Source: CAVHXA01 sp963639765 (GTDB lineage Bacteria > Bacillota > Clostridia > Oscillospirales > Oscillospiraceae). From it: 46,875 bases of DNA. The DNA lies in NCBI GenBank assembly GCA_963639765.1, contig CAVHXA010000015.1, positions 1 to 46,875 of the forward strand, read 5' to 3'. The notes beneath the pieces are model-generated. The model was not told where the DNA came from and did not search any database. It worked only from the letters and a program-made list of their open reading frames with translations. Every line of letters starts with the position of its first letter. Position 1 is the first letter of the stretch. This document shows, in pieces, positions 31,761 through 40,124 of this stretch. A program made the position numbers and the translations under genes.

Positions 31761-31979
31761 TTGGCAAAAGACGACGTAATCGAGCTTGAGGGCATCGTGA
31801 CCGATGCACTGCCGAATGCGATGTTCACCGTAGACATCGGGAACGGACACACCATTCTGGCGCATATTTCCGGCAAGCTCCGTATGAATTTCATCAAGAT
31901 TCTACCCGGCGACAAGGTTACGGTGCAGATGTCACCCTACGACCTTACGCGGGGCCGGATCACCTGGAGAAGCAAGTAA
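31761..31979 (+). CDS. infA: Translation initiation factor IF-1
   Basis: The 72-residue OB-fold protein starts at TTG 31761 (AKDDVIELEGIVTDALPNAM), ten bases after AAGGAGG (31744-31750). The rare start gives exactly the universal IF-1 length; upstream in-frame residues are non-homologous. GHTILAHISGKLRMNFIKIL and DLTRGRITWRSK complete the family. IF-1 blocks the A site during initiation. Confidence 0.96.
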   Translation: MAKDDVIELEGIVTDALPNAMFTVDIGNGHTILAHISGKLRMNFIKILPGDKVTVQMSPYDLTRGRITWRSK

Positions 31980-32018
31980 ATTTTCGAGTATGCTATTTAG
32001 AAAATGGAGGCATGAAGC

Positions 32019-32132
32019 ATGAAGGTCAGACCGTCTGTGAAGCCGATGTGTGATAAATGCAAGATCATCCGCCGCAAGGGCAGAGTAATGGTGATCTGCG
32101 AAAATCCGCGGCATAAGCAGAGACAAGGCTAA
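32019..32132 (+). CDS. rpmJ: 50S ribosomal protein L36 (zinc-binding)
   Basis: A 37-residue gene: MKVRPSVKPMCDKCKIIRRK then GRVMVICENPRHKQRQG. The Cys-x-x-Cys, Cys and His ligands of the zinc form are intact. Start at ATG 32019, downstream of TGGAGG; an out-of-frame ATG lies 7 bases earlier. Twelve bases to rpsM. Confidence 0.97.
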   Translation: MKVRPSVKPMCDKCKIIRRKGRVMVICENPRHKQRQG

Positions 32133-32144
32133 GGAGGAAAACAA

Positions 32145-32513
32145 ATGGCACGTATTTCCGGTGTAGACCTGCCGAGAGAAAAGAGAATCGAAATCGGCCT
32201 AACCTATATCTACGGTATTGGCAAGAAGAGCGCACAGGACATTCTGGCGCAGGCCGGCGTCGACCCCGACATCCGGGTAAAGGACCTGACGGAAGATCAG
32301 GAAGCCAGACTTCGTGACGTAATCGACAAGCACTACGTCATCGAGGGTGACCTCCGCCGCGAAGTTGCACTGAACATCAAAAACCTGACCGAGATCGGCT
32401 GCTACCGCGGCGTACGCCACAGAAGAGGCCTGCCGGTACGCGGTCAGCGCACCAAGACCAACGCCCGCACGCGTAAGGGTCCCAAGAAGACCATTGCCAA
32501 CAAGAAGAAGTAA
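32145..32513 (+). CDS. rpsM: 30S ribosomal protein S13
   Basis: The 122-residue protein has ARISGVDLPREKRIEIGLTY, IYGIGKKSAQDIL and the basic C-terminus RGLPVRGQRTKTNARTRKGP. It contacts the P-site tRNA and the L5 bridge. AAGGAGG ribosome binding site. Confidence 0.97.
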   Translation: MARISGVDLPREKRIEIGLTYIYGIGKKSAQDILAQAGVDPDIRVKDLTEDQEARLRDVIDKHYVIEGDLRREVALNIKNLTEIGCYRGVRHRRGLPVRGQRTKTNARTRKGPKKTIANKKK

Positions 32514-32527
32514 AGGAGGGATATGTT

Positions 32528-32923
32528 ATGGCAACCAAGGGCAAGAAAGTCATTAAAAGACGTCGCGAACGCAAAAACATCGAAAAGGGTGCCGCGCATA
32601 TCCGCAGCTCCTTCAACAACACCATGGTGACCATCACCGACCTGAACGGCAACGCCATTTCCTGGGCGTCCTCCGGCGGCCTCGGCTTCCGCGGGTCCAG
32701 AAAGTCCACACCCTATGCTGCGCAGATGGTCGCCGAGACCGCTGCCAAGGCTGCGATGGAGCATGGCCTGAAGACGGTTGAGGTATACGTAAAGGGTCCC
32801 GGCCAGGGCCGTGAGTCCGCCATTCGCGCACTGCAGTCCGCCGGCCTTGAGGTCAACATGATCAAGGACGTCACCCCCATCCCGCACAACGGATGCCGTC
32901 CTCCGAAAAGACGCCGCGTCTGA
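32528..32923 (+). CDS. rpsK: 30S ribosomal protein S11
   Basis: At 131 residues, with HIRSSFNNTMVTITDLNGNA, SSGGLGFRGSRKSTPYAAQM and the C-terminal DVTPIPHNGCRPPKRRRV, all standard for S11 in the 30S platform. AAAGGAGGG precedes the ATG by about eight bases. Confidence 0.97.
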   Translation: MATKGKKVIKRRRERKNIEKGAAHIRSSFNNTMVTITDLNGNAISWASSGGLGFRGSRKSTPYAAQMVAETAAKAAMEHGLKTVEVYVKGPGQGRESAIRALQSAGLEVNMIKDVTPIPHNGCRPPKRRRV

Positions 32924-32947
32924 TCGCGAGAAAGGAGAAATAACACT

Positions 32948-33544
32948 ATGGCCAGAAATACGCAGCCTGTGCTCAAGCGTTGCAGAACCCTGGGCGTTTC
33001 TCCCACCGTGATGGGCTACAACAGGACGTCTAACAAAAACCCCGGCGCCCAGCGCCGCTCAAAAAAATCCGAATACGCAACCCAGCTGACAGAGAAGCAG
33101 AAGGTCAAGTTTGTCTATGGCATTCTCGAAAAGCAGTTCCGCATGTACTACGAAAAGGCCACCCGTTCCGCCGGCAACACCGGTGAAACACTTCTGCAGT
33201 ACTGCGAGCGCCGTCTGGACAATGTGATCTATCGTCTGGGCTTTGCCGGCACCCGCCGTGCGGCCCGCCAGCTGGTCAATCATGGCCATTTCACCGTAAA
33301 TGGCAAGCGCGTAAACATTCCCTCCTACCTCGTAAAGCCCGGCGATGTTGTAGCCGTGAGCGAAAAGAGTGCCTCAAACGCCTTCTTTAAAAAGCTCAAG
33401 GAAGACGACGTATTTGTCGCGGCTCCCAAGTGGCTGGACCGGGACAAAAACACCCTCACCGGCACGGTAGTTGCGATGCCTGCCAAGGAAGACATCGACT
33501 TCGAGATCGACGAGCTGCTGATCGTCGAGTTGTACTCCAAGTAA
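32948..33544 (+). CDS. rpsD: 30S ribosomal protein S4
   Basis: The 198-residue S4 lacks the N-terminal zinc cysteines (zinc-independent form). It carries the S4 RNA-binding domain RRLDNVIYRLGFAGTRRAAR, QLVNHGHFTVNGKRVNIPSY. It initiates 30S assembly and takes part in the mRNA entry helicase. Located between rpsK and rpoA as in many bacteria. Confidence 0.97.
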   Translation: MARNTQPVLKRCRTLGVSPTVMGYNRTSNKNPGAQRRSKKSEYATQLTEKQKVKFVYGILEKQFRMYYEKATRSAGNTGETLLQYCERRLDNVIYRLGFAGTRRAARQLVNHGHFTVNGKRVNIPSYLVKPGDVVAVSEKSASNAFFKKLKEDDVFVAAPKWLDRDKNTLTGTVVAMPAKEDIDFEIDELLIVELYSK

Positions 33545-33706
33545 TCGGCGGGTCCGTTTTGCGAACCGCCTGCGATTTCGTCTGCCGTCCGGTTCTGTGC
33601 CGGCGGCACGGCGGGCGCGAACAGGCGGGCGAAAGCAACACCCTCATTACAGGTAAGCACCAATACAGCACAATGGCCCGTGCTGTTGACGCAAGGAGGG
33701 TATTTA
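33545..33706 (+). other. rpsD-rpoA spacer with hairpins
   Basis: The 162-base gap has no gene. GGCGG...CCGCC near 33547-33570 and a perfect ACAGCAC-AATGGCCC-GTGCTGT hairpin (33665-33686) lie just before the rpoA ribosome binding site. They could modulate rpoA translation relative to the ribosomal genes. No well-spaced promoter is visible. Confidence 0.4.
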
Positions 33707-34678
33707 ATGGTTGAAATTGGAATAGAAAAACCCCGGATTGAATGTTACGACTCCACAGAGGATCCTTCCTACGGCAAATATGTCGTAGAGCCCTTGGAGC
33801 GGGGCTACGGAACCACGCTTGGCAACTCTCTAAGACGGATACTGCTTTCGTCTCTGCCCGGAACGGCGGCAACCAGCATCAAGATTGCCGGCATCCAGCA
33901 TGAGTTTTCCACGATTCCCGGTGTAAAAGAAGACGTAACCGAGATCGTGCTGAACGTAAAAAAGATCATTGCCAAGCTCCACAGCCAGGGACCGAAGACC
34001 GTATACATCGAGGCGATGGGCGAGTGTGTGGTGCATGCCGGCGACATCAAGGCCGACGGCGAGGTTGAGATTCTCAACCAGGACCTGGAAATCTGCACCT
34101 TGGGTCCCGAAGCGACGCTGAACATGGAAATCGTGCTGGGTCGCGGCCGCGGCTATGTGTCGGCAGACAAAAACAAAACCGCACAGATGTCCATTGGCGT
34201 GATACCCATCGACTCCATCTATACGCCTGTAAACAAGGTCAACTACAGCGTGGAAAACACCCGCGTTGGCAACATGACCGACTACGACAAGCTGACCCTT
34301 GAGGTCTGGACCGACTCCACCATCTCGGCACGCGACGCGGTGTCTCTGGGCGCAAAGATCCTCAGCGATCACCTGACCCTGTTCACCGACCTGAGCGAGA
34401 ACGTGGCGGCACAGTCCACGGTGGTCGAAAAGCCCGAGTCGCACCGCGACAAGGTACTGGAGATGACCATCGAAGAGCTGGATCTTTCGGTGCGAAGCTT
34501 CAACTGCCTCAAGCGCGCCAACATCAACAACGTTGAGGATCTGATCTCCAGAACCGGCGACGACATGATGAAGGTCCGCAACCTGGGCAGAAAGTCTCTG
34601 GAAGAAGTACAAAACAAGCTGGCAATGATGGGGCTGTCCCTGGCCAGCGACGATTCCAACTCCGGCAGCAGCGACTGA
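33707..34678 (+). CDS. rpoA: RNA polymerase alpha subunit
   Basis: The 323-residue protein starts at ATG 33707 (VEIGIEKPRIECYDSTEDPS) behind AAGGAGGG. The dimerising N-terminal domain shows ERGYGTTLGNSLRRILLSSL and GAKILSDHLTLF. The C-terminal domain, LDLSVRSFNCLKRANINNVE, then LGRKSLEEVQNKLAMMGLSL, binds promoter UP elements and activators. A short Ser/Asp-rich tail (ASDDSNSGSSD) follows. The co-location with S4, S11 and S13 is the normal alpha operon. Confidence 0.97.
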   Translation: MVEIGIEKPRIECYDSTEDPSYGKYVVEPLERGYGTTLGNSLRRILLSSLPGTAATSIKIAGIQHEFSTIPGVKEDVTEIVLNVKKIIAKLHSQGPKTVYIEAMGECVVHAGDIKADGEVEILNQDLEICTLGPEATLNMEIVLGRGRGYVSADKNKTAQMSIGVIPIDSIYTPVNKVNYSVENTRVGNMTDYDKLTLEVWTDSTISARDAVSLGAKILSDHLTLFTDLSENVAAQSTVVEKPESHRDKVLEMTIEELDLSVRSFNCLKRANINNVEDLISRTGDDMMKVRNLGRKSLEEVQNKLAMMGLSLASDDSNSGSSD

Positions 34679-34766
34679 CCGGAGCAACCGAGGAGGAAAC
34701 CCCATCCTCGAAAATGCATGTTTACGCGCCGCAATGGCGATGAAACGAAAGTGAGGTAAATGCCAG

Positions 34767-35108
34767 ATGCCTGGTACCAGAAAGCTTGGCAAGCCCACGG
34801 ATCAGCGTAGAGCGATGCTCCGGGCGATGACAACCTACCTGCTGGAGAACGGCTCCGTCACCACGACCGTCTATCGCGCCAAAGAGGTTCAGCCTCTGGC
34901 CGAAAAGATGATCACGCTGGGCAAGGCCAACACCTTGGCCTCCCGCAGACAGGCGCTTGCGTTCCTGACAAAGGAAGACGTTGTCACAAAACTGTTCAAA
35001 GAAACTGCCCCCGGCTATGCCGGCCGCAACGGCGGCTATACCCGCATTACCCGCATTGGCCCCCGCAAGGGCGATGCCGCGGAAATGGCAATTATTGAAC
35101 TGGTATAA
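34767..35108 (+). CDS. rplQ: 50S ribosomal protein L17
   Basis: At 113 residues, with KLGKPTDQRRAMLRAMTTYL, LLENGSVTTTVYRAKEVQPL and the C-terminal GGYTRITRIGPRKGDAAEMA. It is the last gene of the ribosomal supercluster. The cobalt/ECF transporter genes (ecfA1/A2/T) and truA that often follow rplQ in Firmicutes are absent; a tRNA and the his operon come next. Confidence 0.97.
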   Translation: MPGTRKLGKPTDQRRAMLRAMTTYLLENGSVTTTVYRAKEVQPLAEKMITLGKANTLASRRQALAFLTKEDVVTKLFKETAPGYAGRNGGYTRITRIGPRKGDAAEMAIIELV

Positions 35109-35121
35109 AGCCACAAAACAA

Positions 35122-35160
35122 CCCTCCCGGCGCAATACCGGGAGGGCCGGCTTCGGCCGG
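35122..35160 (+). terminator. Tandem hairpins ending the ribosomal supercluster
   Basis: CCCTCCCGG-CGCAATA-CCGGGAGGG (35122-35146) is directly followed by CCGGC-TTCG-GCCGG (35147-35160). Stems are strong but no T-run follows, so this may be a non-canonical terminator or a 3'-end stabiliser. Confidence 0.5.
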
Positions 35161-35186
35161 CGGATGCGGCACCCTGAAAAAAGTTC

Positions 35187-35215
35187 TTGACACAAAGGCA
35201 ATGTGCATGTATAAT
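35187..35215 (+). promoter_or_regulatory. Sigma-A promoter of tRNA-Thr
   Basis: TTGACA (35187-35192), 17 bases and TATAAT (35210-35215): perfect consensus, 17 bases before the mature tRNA 5' end. Confidence 0.92.
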
Positions 35216-35232
35216 TAGCCATGCTTGTGAAT

Positions 35233-35308
<76 letters not shown>

Positions 35309-35313
35309 GACAC

Positions 35314-35346
35314 TCCCGAAACCGTACTGGTTTCGGGATTTTTTAT
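35314..35346 (+). terminator. Intrinsic terminator of tRNA-Thr
   Basis: TCCCGAAACC-GTACT-GGTTTCGGGA is followed by a run of T residues, six bases beyond the CCA end. Confidence 0.95.
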
Positions 35347-35397
35347 TTGCGTCAGTCTCTGCGCGGGTGTTATTTCCGCGTTTGTGAAAAGCGGGGC

Positions 35398-35426
35398 TTG
35401 ACAGAAAAAACGGATTGCTGTATTAT
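35398..35426 (+). promoter_or_regulatory. Sigma-A promoter of his operon
   Basis: TTGACA (35398-35403), 17 bases and TATTAT (35421-35426). The short leader of about 45 bases excludes a T-box or classic attenuator. Confidence 0.9.
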
Positions 35427-35456
35427 TGCGCTAGCAATTTAGCGAACTAACAGGTT
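35424..35456 (+). promoter_or_regulatory. Candidate his operator
   Basis: Overlapping inverted repeats lie at and just past the -10 box: ATTGC-GCTA-GCAAT, CGCTA-GCAATT-TAGCG and CTAAC-AG-GTTAG. Their place over the transcription start suits a repressor, possibly a TrpR-family HisR/YerC protein as in other Firmicutes. Regulator identity is inference. Confidence 0.4.
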
Positions 35457-35478
35457 AGAGCATAAAAGGAGGAGCACC

Positions 35479-36537
35479 ATGTCTGAGTTTCTGAACAGCC
35501 GGCTCCGGCAGCTTGTGCCGTATACGCCGGGCGAACAGCCCCGGGACAGGCAGTATATCAAGCTGAATACCAACGAATCTCCCTATCCGCCGGCTCCGGG
35601 CGTGGTTGCGGCGCTTGGCGAACGGCAGGCCGCACAGGAGCTTTGTCTGTATCCGGATCCGCAGGCCACAGATCTGAAACGGGCTCTGGCAGCGCAATAT
35701 GGTGTCCGGCCGCAGAACGTCCTTGTCTGCAACGGCTCCGACGAAGCGCTGCATTTCGCGCTTCTGGCCTACGCCGCCGACGGACGCGGTGCAGCCTTTG
35801 CGGACATAACCTACGGATTTTATCAGGTTCTTGCGCAGCTGTATCAGATTCCCGTGTGCCGCATTGCTCTGCGCGACGATTTTTCGCTTTGTCCGCAGGA
35901 CTATATCGGCCTGCACAGGACCATTGTGATTGCCAATCCCAACGCACCGACCGGACTGCTGCTGGACTGCGGCGAAATCGAACGGATTGTGCGGGCCAAT
36001 GCGGACAGTGTTGTGATTATCGACGAGGCCTATATCGATTTTGGCGGAAAAAGCTGTGTGGGGCTTATCGAAAAATACGAAAATCTTCTGGTTGTCCAGA
36101 CCTTTTCCAAATCGCGTGCAATGGCGGGAGCAAGACTGGGCTATGCCATCGGCAGTCCGGCACTGATTGCGGATCTCGAAACCATCCGCTGCTCCGTCAA
36201 TCCCTACAACATAAACCGGCTGACGCTGCTGGCAGGCACACGGGCTCTGGCCGAGCAGGAATATTTTAACGCCAACTGCCGCCGCATCGTGCAGACGCGC
36301 AGCGAGACCACCGCGGCACTGCAAGAACTGGGATTTTTCGTACTCCCTTCGCAGGCAAACTTTGTTTTTGCAAAAAAGCCGGGGATAAGCGGAGAACGAA
36401 TCTATCGCGAGCTTCGGCAGCGCGGCGTGCTGGTGCGTCATTTCGATCAGGACCGCATCCGGGATTTTGTGCGCATTACCATCGGCACACCCGAGCAGAT
36501 GCAGGCTCTGATTACCCGACTGGAGGAGATTTTATGA
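35479..36537 (+). CDS. hisC: Histidinol-phosphate aminotransferase
   Basis: The 352-residue PLP enzyme converts imidazole-acetol phosphate and glutamate to histidinol phosphate. LNTNESPYPPAPGVV near the N-terminus, NPNAPTGLLLD, DEAYIDFGG, and the PLP-lysine motif QTFSKSRAMAGARLGYA identify it. AAAGGAGG precedes ATG 35479. First gene of the his operon, an unusual leading position compared with hisZ/G-first operons; ATGA overlap with hisB. Confidence 0.95.
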   Translation: MSEFLNSRLRQLVPYTPGEQPRDRQYIKLNTNESPYPPAPGVVAALGERQAAQELCLYPDPQATDLKRALAAQYGVRPQNVLVCNGSDEALHFALLAYAADGRGAAFADITYGFYQVLAQLYQIPVCRIALRDDFSLCPQDYIGLHRTIVIANPNAPTGLLLDCGEIERIVRANADSVVIIDEAYIDFGGKSCVGLIEKYENLLVVQTFSKSRAMAGARLGYAIGSPALIADLETIRCSVNPYNINRLTLLAGTRALAEQEYFNANCRRIVQTRSETTAALQELGFFVLPSQANFVFAKKPGISGERIYRELRQRGVLVRHFDQDRIRDFVRITIGTPEQMQALITRLEEIL

Positions 36538-37115
36538 GACAGGCCCGGACAGAACGGAAAACCACGGAAACAGACATTCTTCTGCGTCTTGTGATCGATG
36601 GCCGGGGCAGCAGCAGCATCTGCTCGGGAGTAGGCTTTTTTGACCACATGCTTACGCTTCTGGCAAAACACGGTCAGATGGATCTGGAGCTGACATGCCG
36701 GGGAGATACGCAGGTGGATGACCACCACAGCGTTGAAGACATCGGCATTGCTCTGGGTCAGGCTTTTGACAGGGCGCTGGGTCAGCGGCTCGGCGTGCAG
36801 CGCTATGCCTCGCTGTGTGTGCCGATGGACGAGGCACTGGTGCTGTGCGCGGTGGATCTGTCCGGCCGCGGCGGCTATTTTGAAGACCTGCCGTTTGAGA
36901 CCGAAAAGATCGGTACCTTTGACACACAGCTTGTCAGCGAGTTTATGACAGCCTTTGCCCAAAACGCGCGGCTGACCCTGCATCTGCGCCGTCTGGCCGG
37001 AAGGAACGCACATCATCTGGCAGAGGCCTCGTTTAAGGCACTGGGCCGTGCCCTGCACATGGCGGCAGCGGTTGACGGGCAGGCCGGGATTCCTTCTACC
37101 AAGGGAGTGCTGTGA
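36534..37115 (+). CDS. hisB: Imidazoleglycerol-phosphate dehydratase
   Basis: The 193-residue monofunctional dehydratase carries two His-rich metal motifs, DDHHSVEDIGIALGQA and NAHHLAEASFKALGRAL, plus FFDHMLTLLAKHG and the terminal GIPSTKGVL. There is no phosphatase domain, so a separate histidinol-phosphatase is needed (hisJ, at the operon's end). ATGA overlap with hisC. Confidence 0.96.
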   Translation: MRQARTERKTTETDILLRLVIDGRGSSSICSGVGFFDHMLTLLAKHGQMDLELTCRGDTQVDDHHSVEDIGIALGQAFDRALGQRLGVQRYASLCVPMDEALVLCAVDLSGRGGYFEDLPFETEKIGTFDTQLVSEFMTAFAQNARLTLHLRRLAGRNAHHLAEASFKALGRALHMAAAVDGQAGIPSTKGVL

Positions 37116-38212
37116 TGGAACAGGCGTTGCGAAAGGAACAGCTCAACGCACTGTATGAGCAATACGGATACTGCAAATTCCGCATGTCCCGCTTTGAGGA
37201 TTACGACCTGTATGCCCGGAACCGGGATTTTCTGAAAGACGGGAGCATTGTCACCTTTACGGACGCAAACGGCTCGCTGAAGGCACTTCGTCCGGACATC
37301 ACGCTTTCGATTATCAAAAACAGCACCGGAGCTGCGGAAAAGCTCTATTACAACGAAAACGTCTATCGCGAAATCGGCGGAGCCTTTCAGGAAATTCTGC
37401 AGGTGGGTGTGGAGTCTGTTGGACAGATTGACCCTTATGCCGAGGCGGAGGTGATTGCACTTGCTGCAAGATCGCTGCAGAGCCTTTCCGAAGACTATGT
37501 TCTGGATGTATCGGATGTGGGTCTGCTCGACTGCCTGCTGTGCGGGCTGGGTCTGACGCAGGAGCAGAAAACGCAGGTTCTTCCGCTGATCGCGCACAAA
37601 AACGAGCCGGGTATTGTATTGCTGGCCGAGCAGGGGCGGCTGACCGGAGCCGAGGCCGAGGCCATTTGCGGACTGGTGCGCATCTATGCTCCGCTGAAGG
37701 AAGGCATAGCACGGGTCGGTGAGCTGGCAGGCGACAGCGCAAACCGGCAGGCTCTGCGGCAGCTTGCTGCCATGACACGGATTCTGGATGCCTTTGGCCT
37801 GCAGGATGACCGGTTTCGTCTGGACTTTTCTCTGGTCAACAGCATGGATTATTATAACGGCGTAATTTTTCAGGGCTTTCTTCCGCAGATTCCGTTTGCC
37901 GTTCTTTCCGGCGGACGATATGATAACCTGCCGAGGAAGATGGGAAAGCAGGTTGGGGCCATCGGCTTTGCACTGTATATGGGACGGCTGGAGCAGTATT
38001 TCCAGACAGAAAGGCCCTATGACGCCGAGCTTCTGCTCAGCTATGGTCCGGATGCGGACCTCACACAGCTGGCCGCACTGGCCGAGGAGCTGCGCAGCCG
38101 GGGCTGCAGCGTCCGCTGCACGGGAGAGCCCGGGTCCGGTGGAGACGGGGCGCGCTGCCGCAGAGCCGTTCGGTATACCCCGGGGCTTACGGCACAGGAG
38201 GTATTGGGATGA
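37115..38212 (+). CDS. hisZ: ATP phosphoribosyltransferase regulatory subunit HisZ
   Basis: This 365-residue HisRS-like protein lacks aminoacylation function and activates short HisG. LRPDITLSIIKN and LSGGRYDNLPRKMGKQVGAI are the synthetase-derived motifs. ATG 37115 (overlapping the hisB stop as TGATG, AAGGGAG seven bases upstream) is chosen over GTG 37112. It directly precedes hisG, with ATGA overlap, as expected for partners. Confidence 0.92.
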   Translation: MEQALRKEQLNALYEQYGYCKFRMSRFEDYDLYARNRDFLKDGSIVTFTDANGSLKALRPDITLSIIKNSTGAAEKLYYNENVYREIGGAFQEILQVGVESVGQIDPYAEAEVIALAARSLQSLSEDYVLDVSDVGLLDCLLCGLGLTQEQKTQVLPLIAHKNEPGIVLLAEQGRLTGAEAEAICGLVRIYAPLKEGIARVGELAGDSANRQALRQLAAMTRILDAFGLQDDRFRLDFSLVNSMDYYNGVIFQGFLPQIPFAVLSGGRYDNLPRKMGKQVGAIGFALYMGRLEQYFQTERPYDAELLLSYGPDADLTQLAALAEELRSRGCSVRCTGEPGSGGDGARCRRAVRYTPGLTAQEVLG

Positions 38213-38832
38213 TCAATGTTGCACTGCCAAAGGGACGTCTGGGCGAAAAAGCCTATGACATGCTGGCGGCTGCGGGATACGACTGCCCCGCGATCCTCGA
38301 AAAAAACCGCAGGCTGACCTTTGAAAATCCGCAGAAGGGCGTACGGTATTTCTGGGTCAAGCCCTCGGATGTGAGCATCTATGTGGAACGCGGGGCCGCC
38401 GATGTGGGCATCGTGGGCAAGGATATCCTGATGGAATACAATCCGGACGTCTACGAGCTGCTGGACCTGAAAATGGGCGCCTGCCGCATCTGTGTGGCAG
38501 GACCTGCCGATTTTTATGACAACCCCGACCGCACGCTGCGCGTTGCAACCAAATTTGCGCATATTACCGCGCAGTATTATGAATCGCGCTGCCGGGATAT
38601 CGATATCATCCGACTGAACGGCTCCATTGAGCTGGCACCCCTTCTGGGGCTTTCCGATGTGATTGTGGACATTGTCGAAACGGGAAAGACGCTGCAGGAA
38701 AACCATCTGGCGGCCCTGCAGACTGTGGCGGAAATCAGTGCGCGCTTTATCTGCAATACCGTAAGCTACAAGTTTCGATATCAGGAGATTCTTCAGATGC
38801 AGAGCGCGCTGCAGAGCAGACTGGGAGGGTGA
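38209..38832 (+). CDS. hisG: ATP phosphoribosyltransferase, short form
   Basis: The 207-residue catalytic subunit joins PRPP and ATP, the first committed step. INVALPKGRLGEKAYDML, ADVGIVGKDILME and VIVDIVETGKTLQENHL are diagnostic. It lacks the C-terminal regulatory domain of long HisG, consistent with dependence on HisZ. Four-base overlap with hisZ. Confidence 0.97.
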   Translation: MINVALPKGRLGEKAYDMLAAAGYDCPAILEKNRRLTFENPQKGVRYFWVKPSDVSIYVERGAADVGIVGKDILMEYNPDVYELLDLKMGACRICVAGPADFYDNPDRTLRVATKFAHITAQYYESRCRDIDIIRLNGSIELAPLLGLSDVIVDIVETGKTLQENHLAALQTVAEISARFICNTVSYKFRYQEILQMQSALQSRLGG

Positions 38833-38834
38833 CC

Positions 38835-40124
38835 ATGATTCGGATCTGCTATATGTGTGAAATACAGGAACGGGATATTTTCGAGCGGCAGGCCGGCGGG
38901 ACGGATGTGTCCGAAGCCGCTGCCGAAATCATCCGCGAGGTGCGTATGCGGGGCGACACCGCCCTGCTGGAGTATACCCTTCGCTTTGACCGTGCCCGGC
39001 TGACCGGACTGGCTGTAACCGAGGACGAAATCAGCCGTGCCATGGATCAGGTTGATCCGGCCTTTCTGGAGGTACTGAAAGAGGCAGCCGGAAATATTCG
39101 CGACTATCACAGCCGGCAGAGGCAGCAGGACTGCGTGATGACCGAAAAAGACGGTGTGGTGCTGGGCTGGCGGGTGCTGCCGCTGCAGCGCGTGGGCATC
39201 TATGTGCCCGGCGGAACGGCCGCCTATCCCTCCACCGTGCTGATGAACGCCATTCCCGCGCAGATTGCCGGAGTGGATGAGATCGTTATGACAACGCCGC
39301 CGGCCCCCGACGGCAGTGTGGCACCGGTGATTCTGGCGGCGGCGCGGACAGCCGGCGTGCACACAATCTACAAGGTCGGCGGAGCGCAGGCCATTGCCGC
39401 TCTGGCCTATGGGACCGAAACCATCCCGAGGGTGGACAAGATCGTTGGCCCGGGCAATGCCTATGTGGCACAGGCCAAAAGACAGGTATACGGGCAGGTG
39501 GATATCGACATGATTGCCGGTCCGTCCGAGGTGCTGGTGGTGGCCGACGGCTCGTCCAATGCCGCCTATGTTGCGGCGGATATGCTCAGTCAGGCAGAGC
39601 ACGACAAAATGGCAACGGCAGTTCTGATTACCGACAGTGCCGAGCTGGCCCGCCGCGTGGCCGACGAGATCGAGACGCAGCTGCCTCTGCTGGAGCGCGA
39701 AGAAATAGCCCGTGCCTCGATTGAGCAAAACGGAAGGATTCTTGTGGCGGACAACCTGCGCGCGGGTATTGCGCTTGCAAACCGCATTGCGCCCGAGCAT
39801 CTCGAGCTGTGCGTGGACGATCCGTTTTCACTGCTGGGGCTGGTGCGCAACGCAGGGTCTGTATTTTTGGGCAGATACAATCCCGAGCCGGTGGGCGATT
39901 ATTTTGCAGGGCCGAATCACACGCTGCCCACGATGGGCACCGCCCGGTTTTACAGCCCGCTGGGCGTGGATGATTTTGTCAAAAAATCGCAGTTCAGCTA
40001 TTATACCCGCCGGGCTCTTGAACGGGATTCTCAGAAGATCGGTCTGTTTGCGCGCAGCGAAGGGCTCACCGCCCATGCCCGGGCCGTGGAAATCCGCTTT
40101 GACCCGAAGGAGGAAGGCAAATGA
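38835..40124 (+). CDS. hisD: Histidinol dehydrogenase
   Basis: The 429-residue zinc enzyme oxidises histidinol to histidine in two steps. YVPGGTAAYPSTVLMNAIPA, VDIDMIAGPSEVLVVAD, AEHDKMATAVLIT and GPNHTLPTMGTARFYSPLGV carry the substrate and zinc residues. ATG 38835, six bases after GGGAGG, is preferred to GTG 38829, which overlaps the Shine-Dalgarno. ATGA overlap with hisH. Confidence 0.96.
   Translation: MIRICYMCEIQERDIFERQAGGTDVSEAAAEIIREVRMRGDTALLEYTLRFDRARLTGLAVTEDEISRAMDQVDPAFLEVLKEAAGNIRDYHSRQRQQDCVMTEKDGVVLGWRVLPLQRVGIYVPGGTAAYPSTVLMNAIPAQIAGVDEIVMTTPPAPDGSVAPVILAAARTAGVHTIYKVGGAQAIAALAYGTETIPRVDKIVGPGNAYVAQAKRQVYGQVDIDMIAGPSEVLVVADGSSNAAYVAADMLSQAEHDKMATAVLITDSAELARRVADEIETQLPLLEREEIARASIEQNGRILVADNLRAGIALANRIAPEHLELCVDDPFSLLGLVRNAGSVFLGRYNPEPVGDYFAGPNHTLPTMGTARFYSPLGVDDFVKKSQFSYYTRRALERDSQKIGLFARSEGLTAHARAVEIRFDPKEEGK

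Noticed and set aside
37112..37114. GTG start for hisZ and GTG 38829 for hisD
   Set aside because: Both overlap or crowd the Shine-Dalgarno or the previous stop. ATG 37115 and ATG 38835 have proper spacing.
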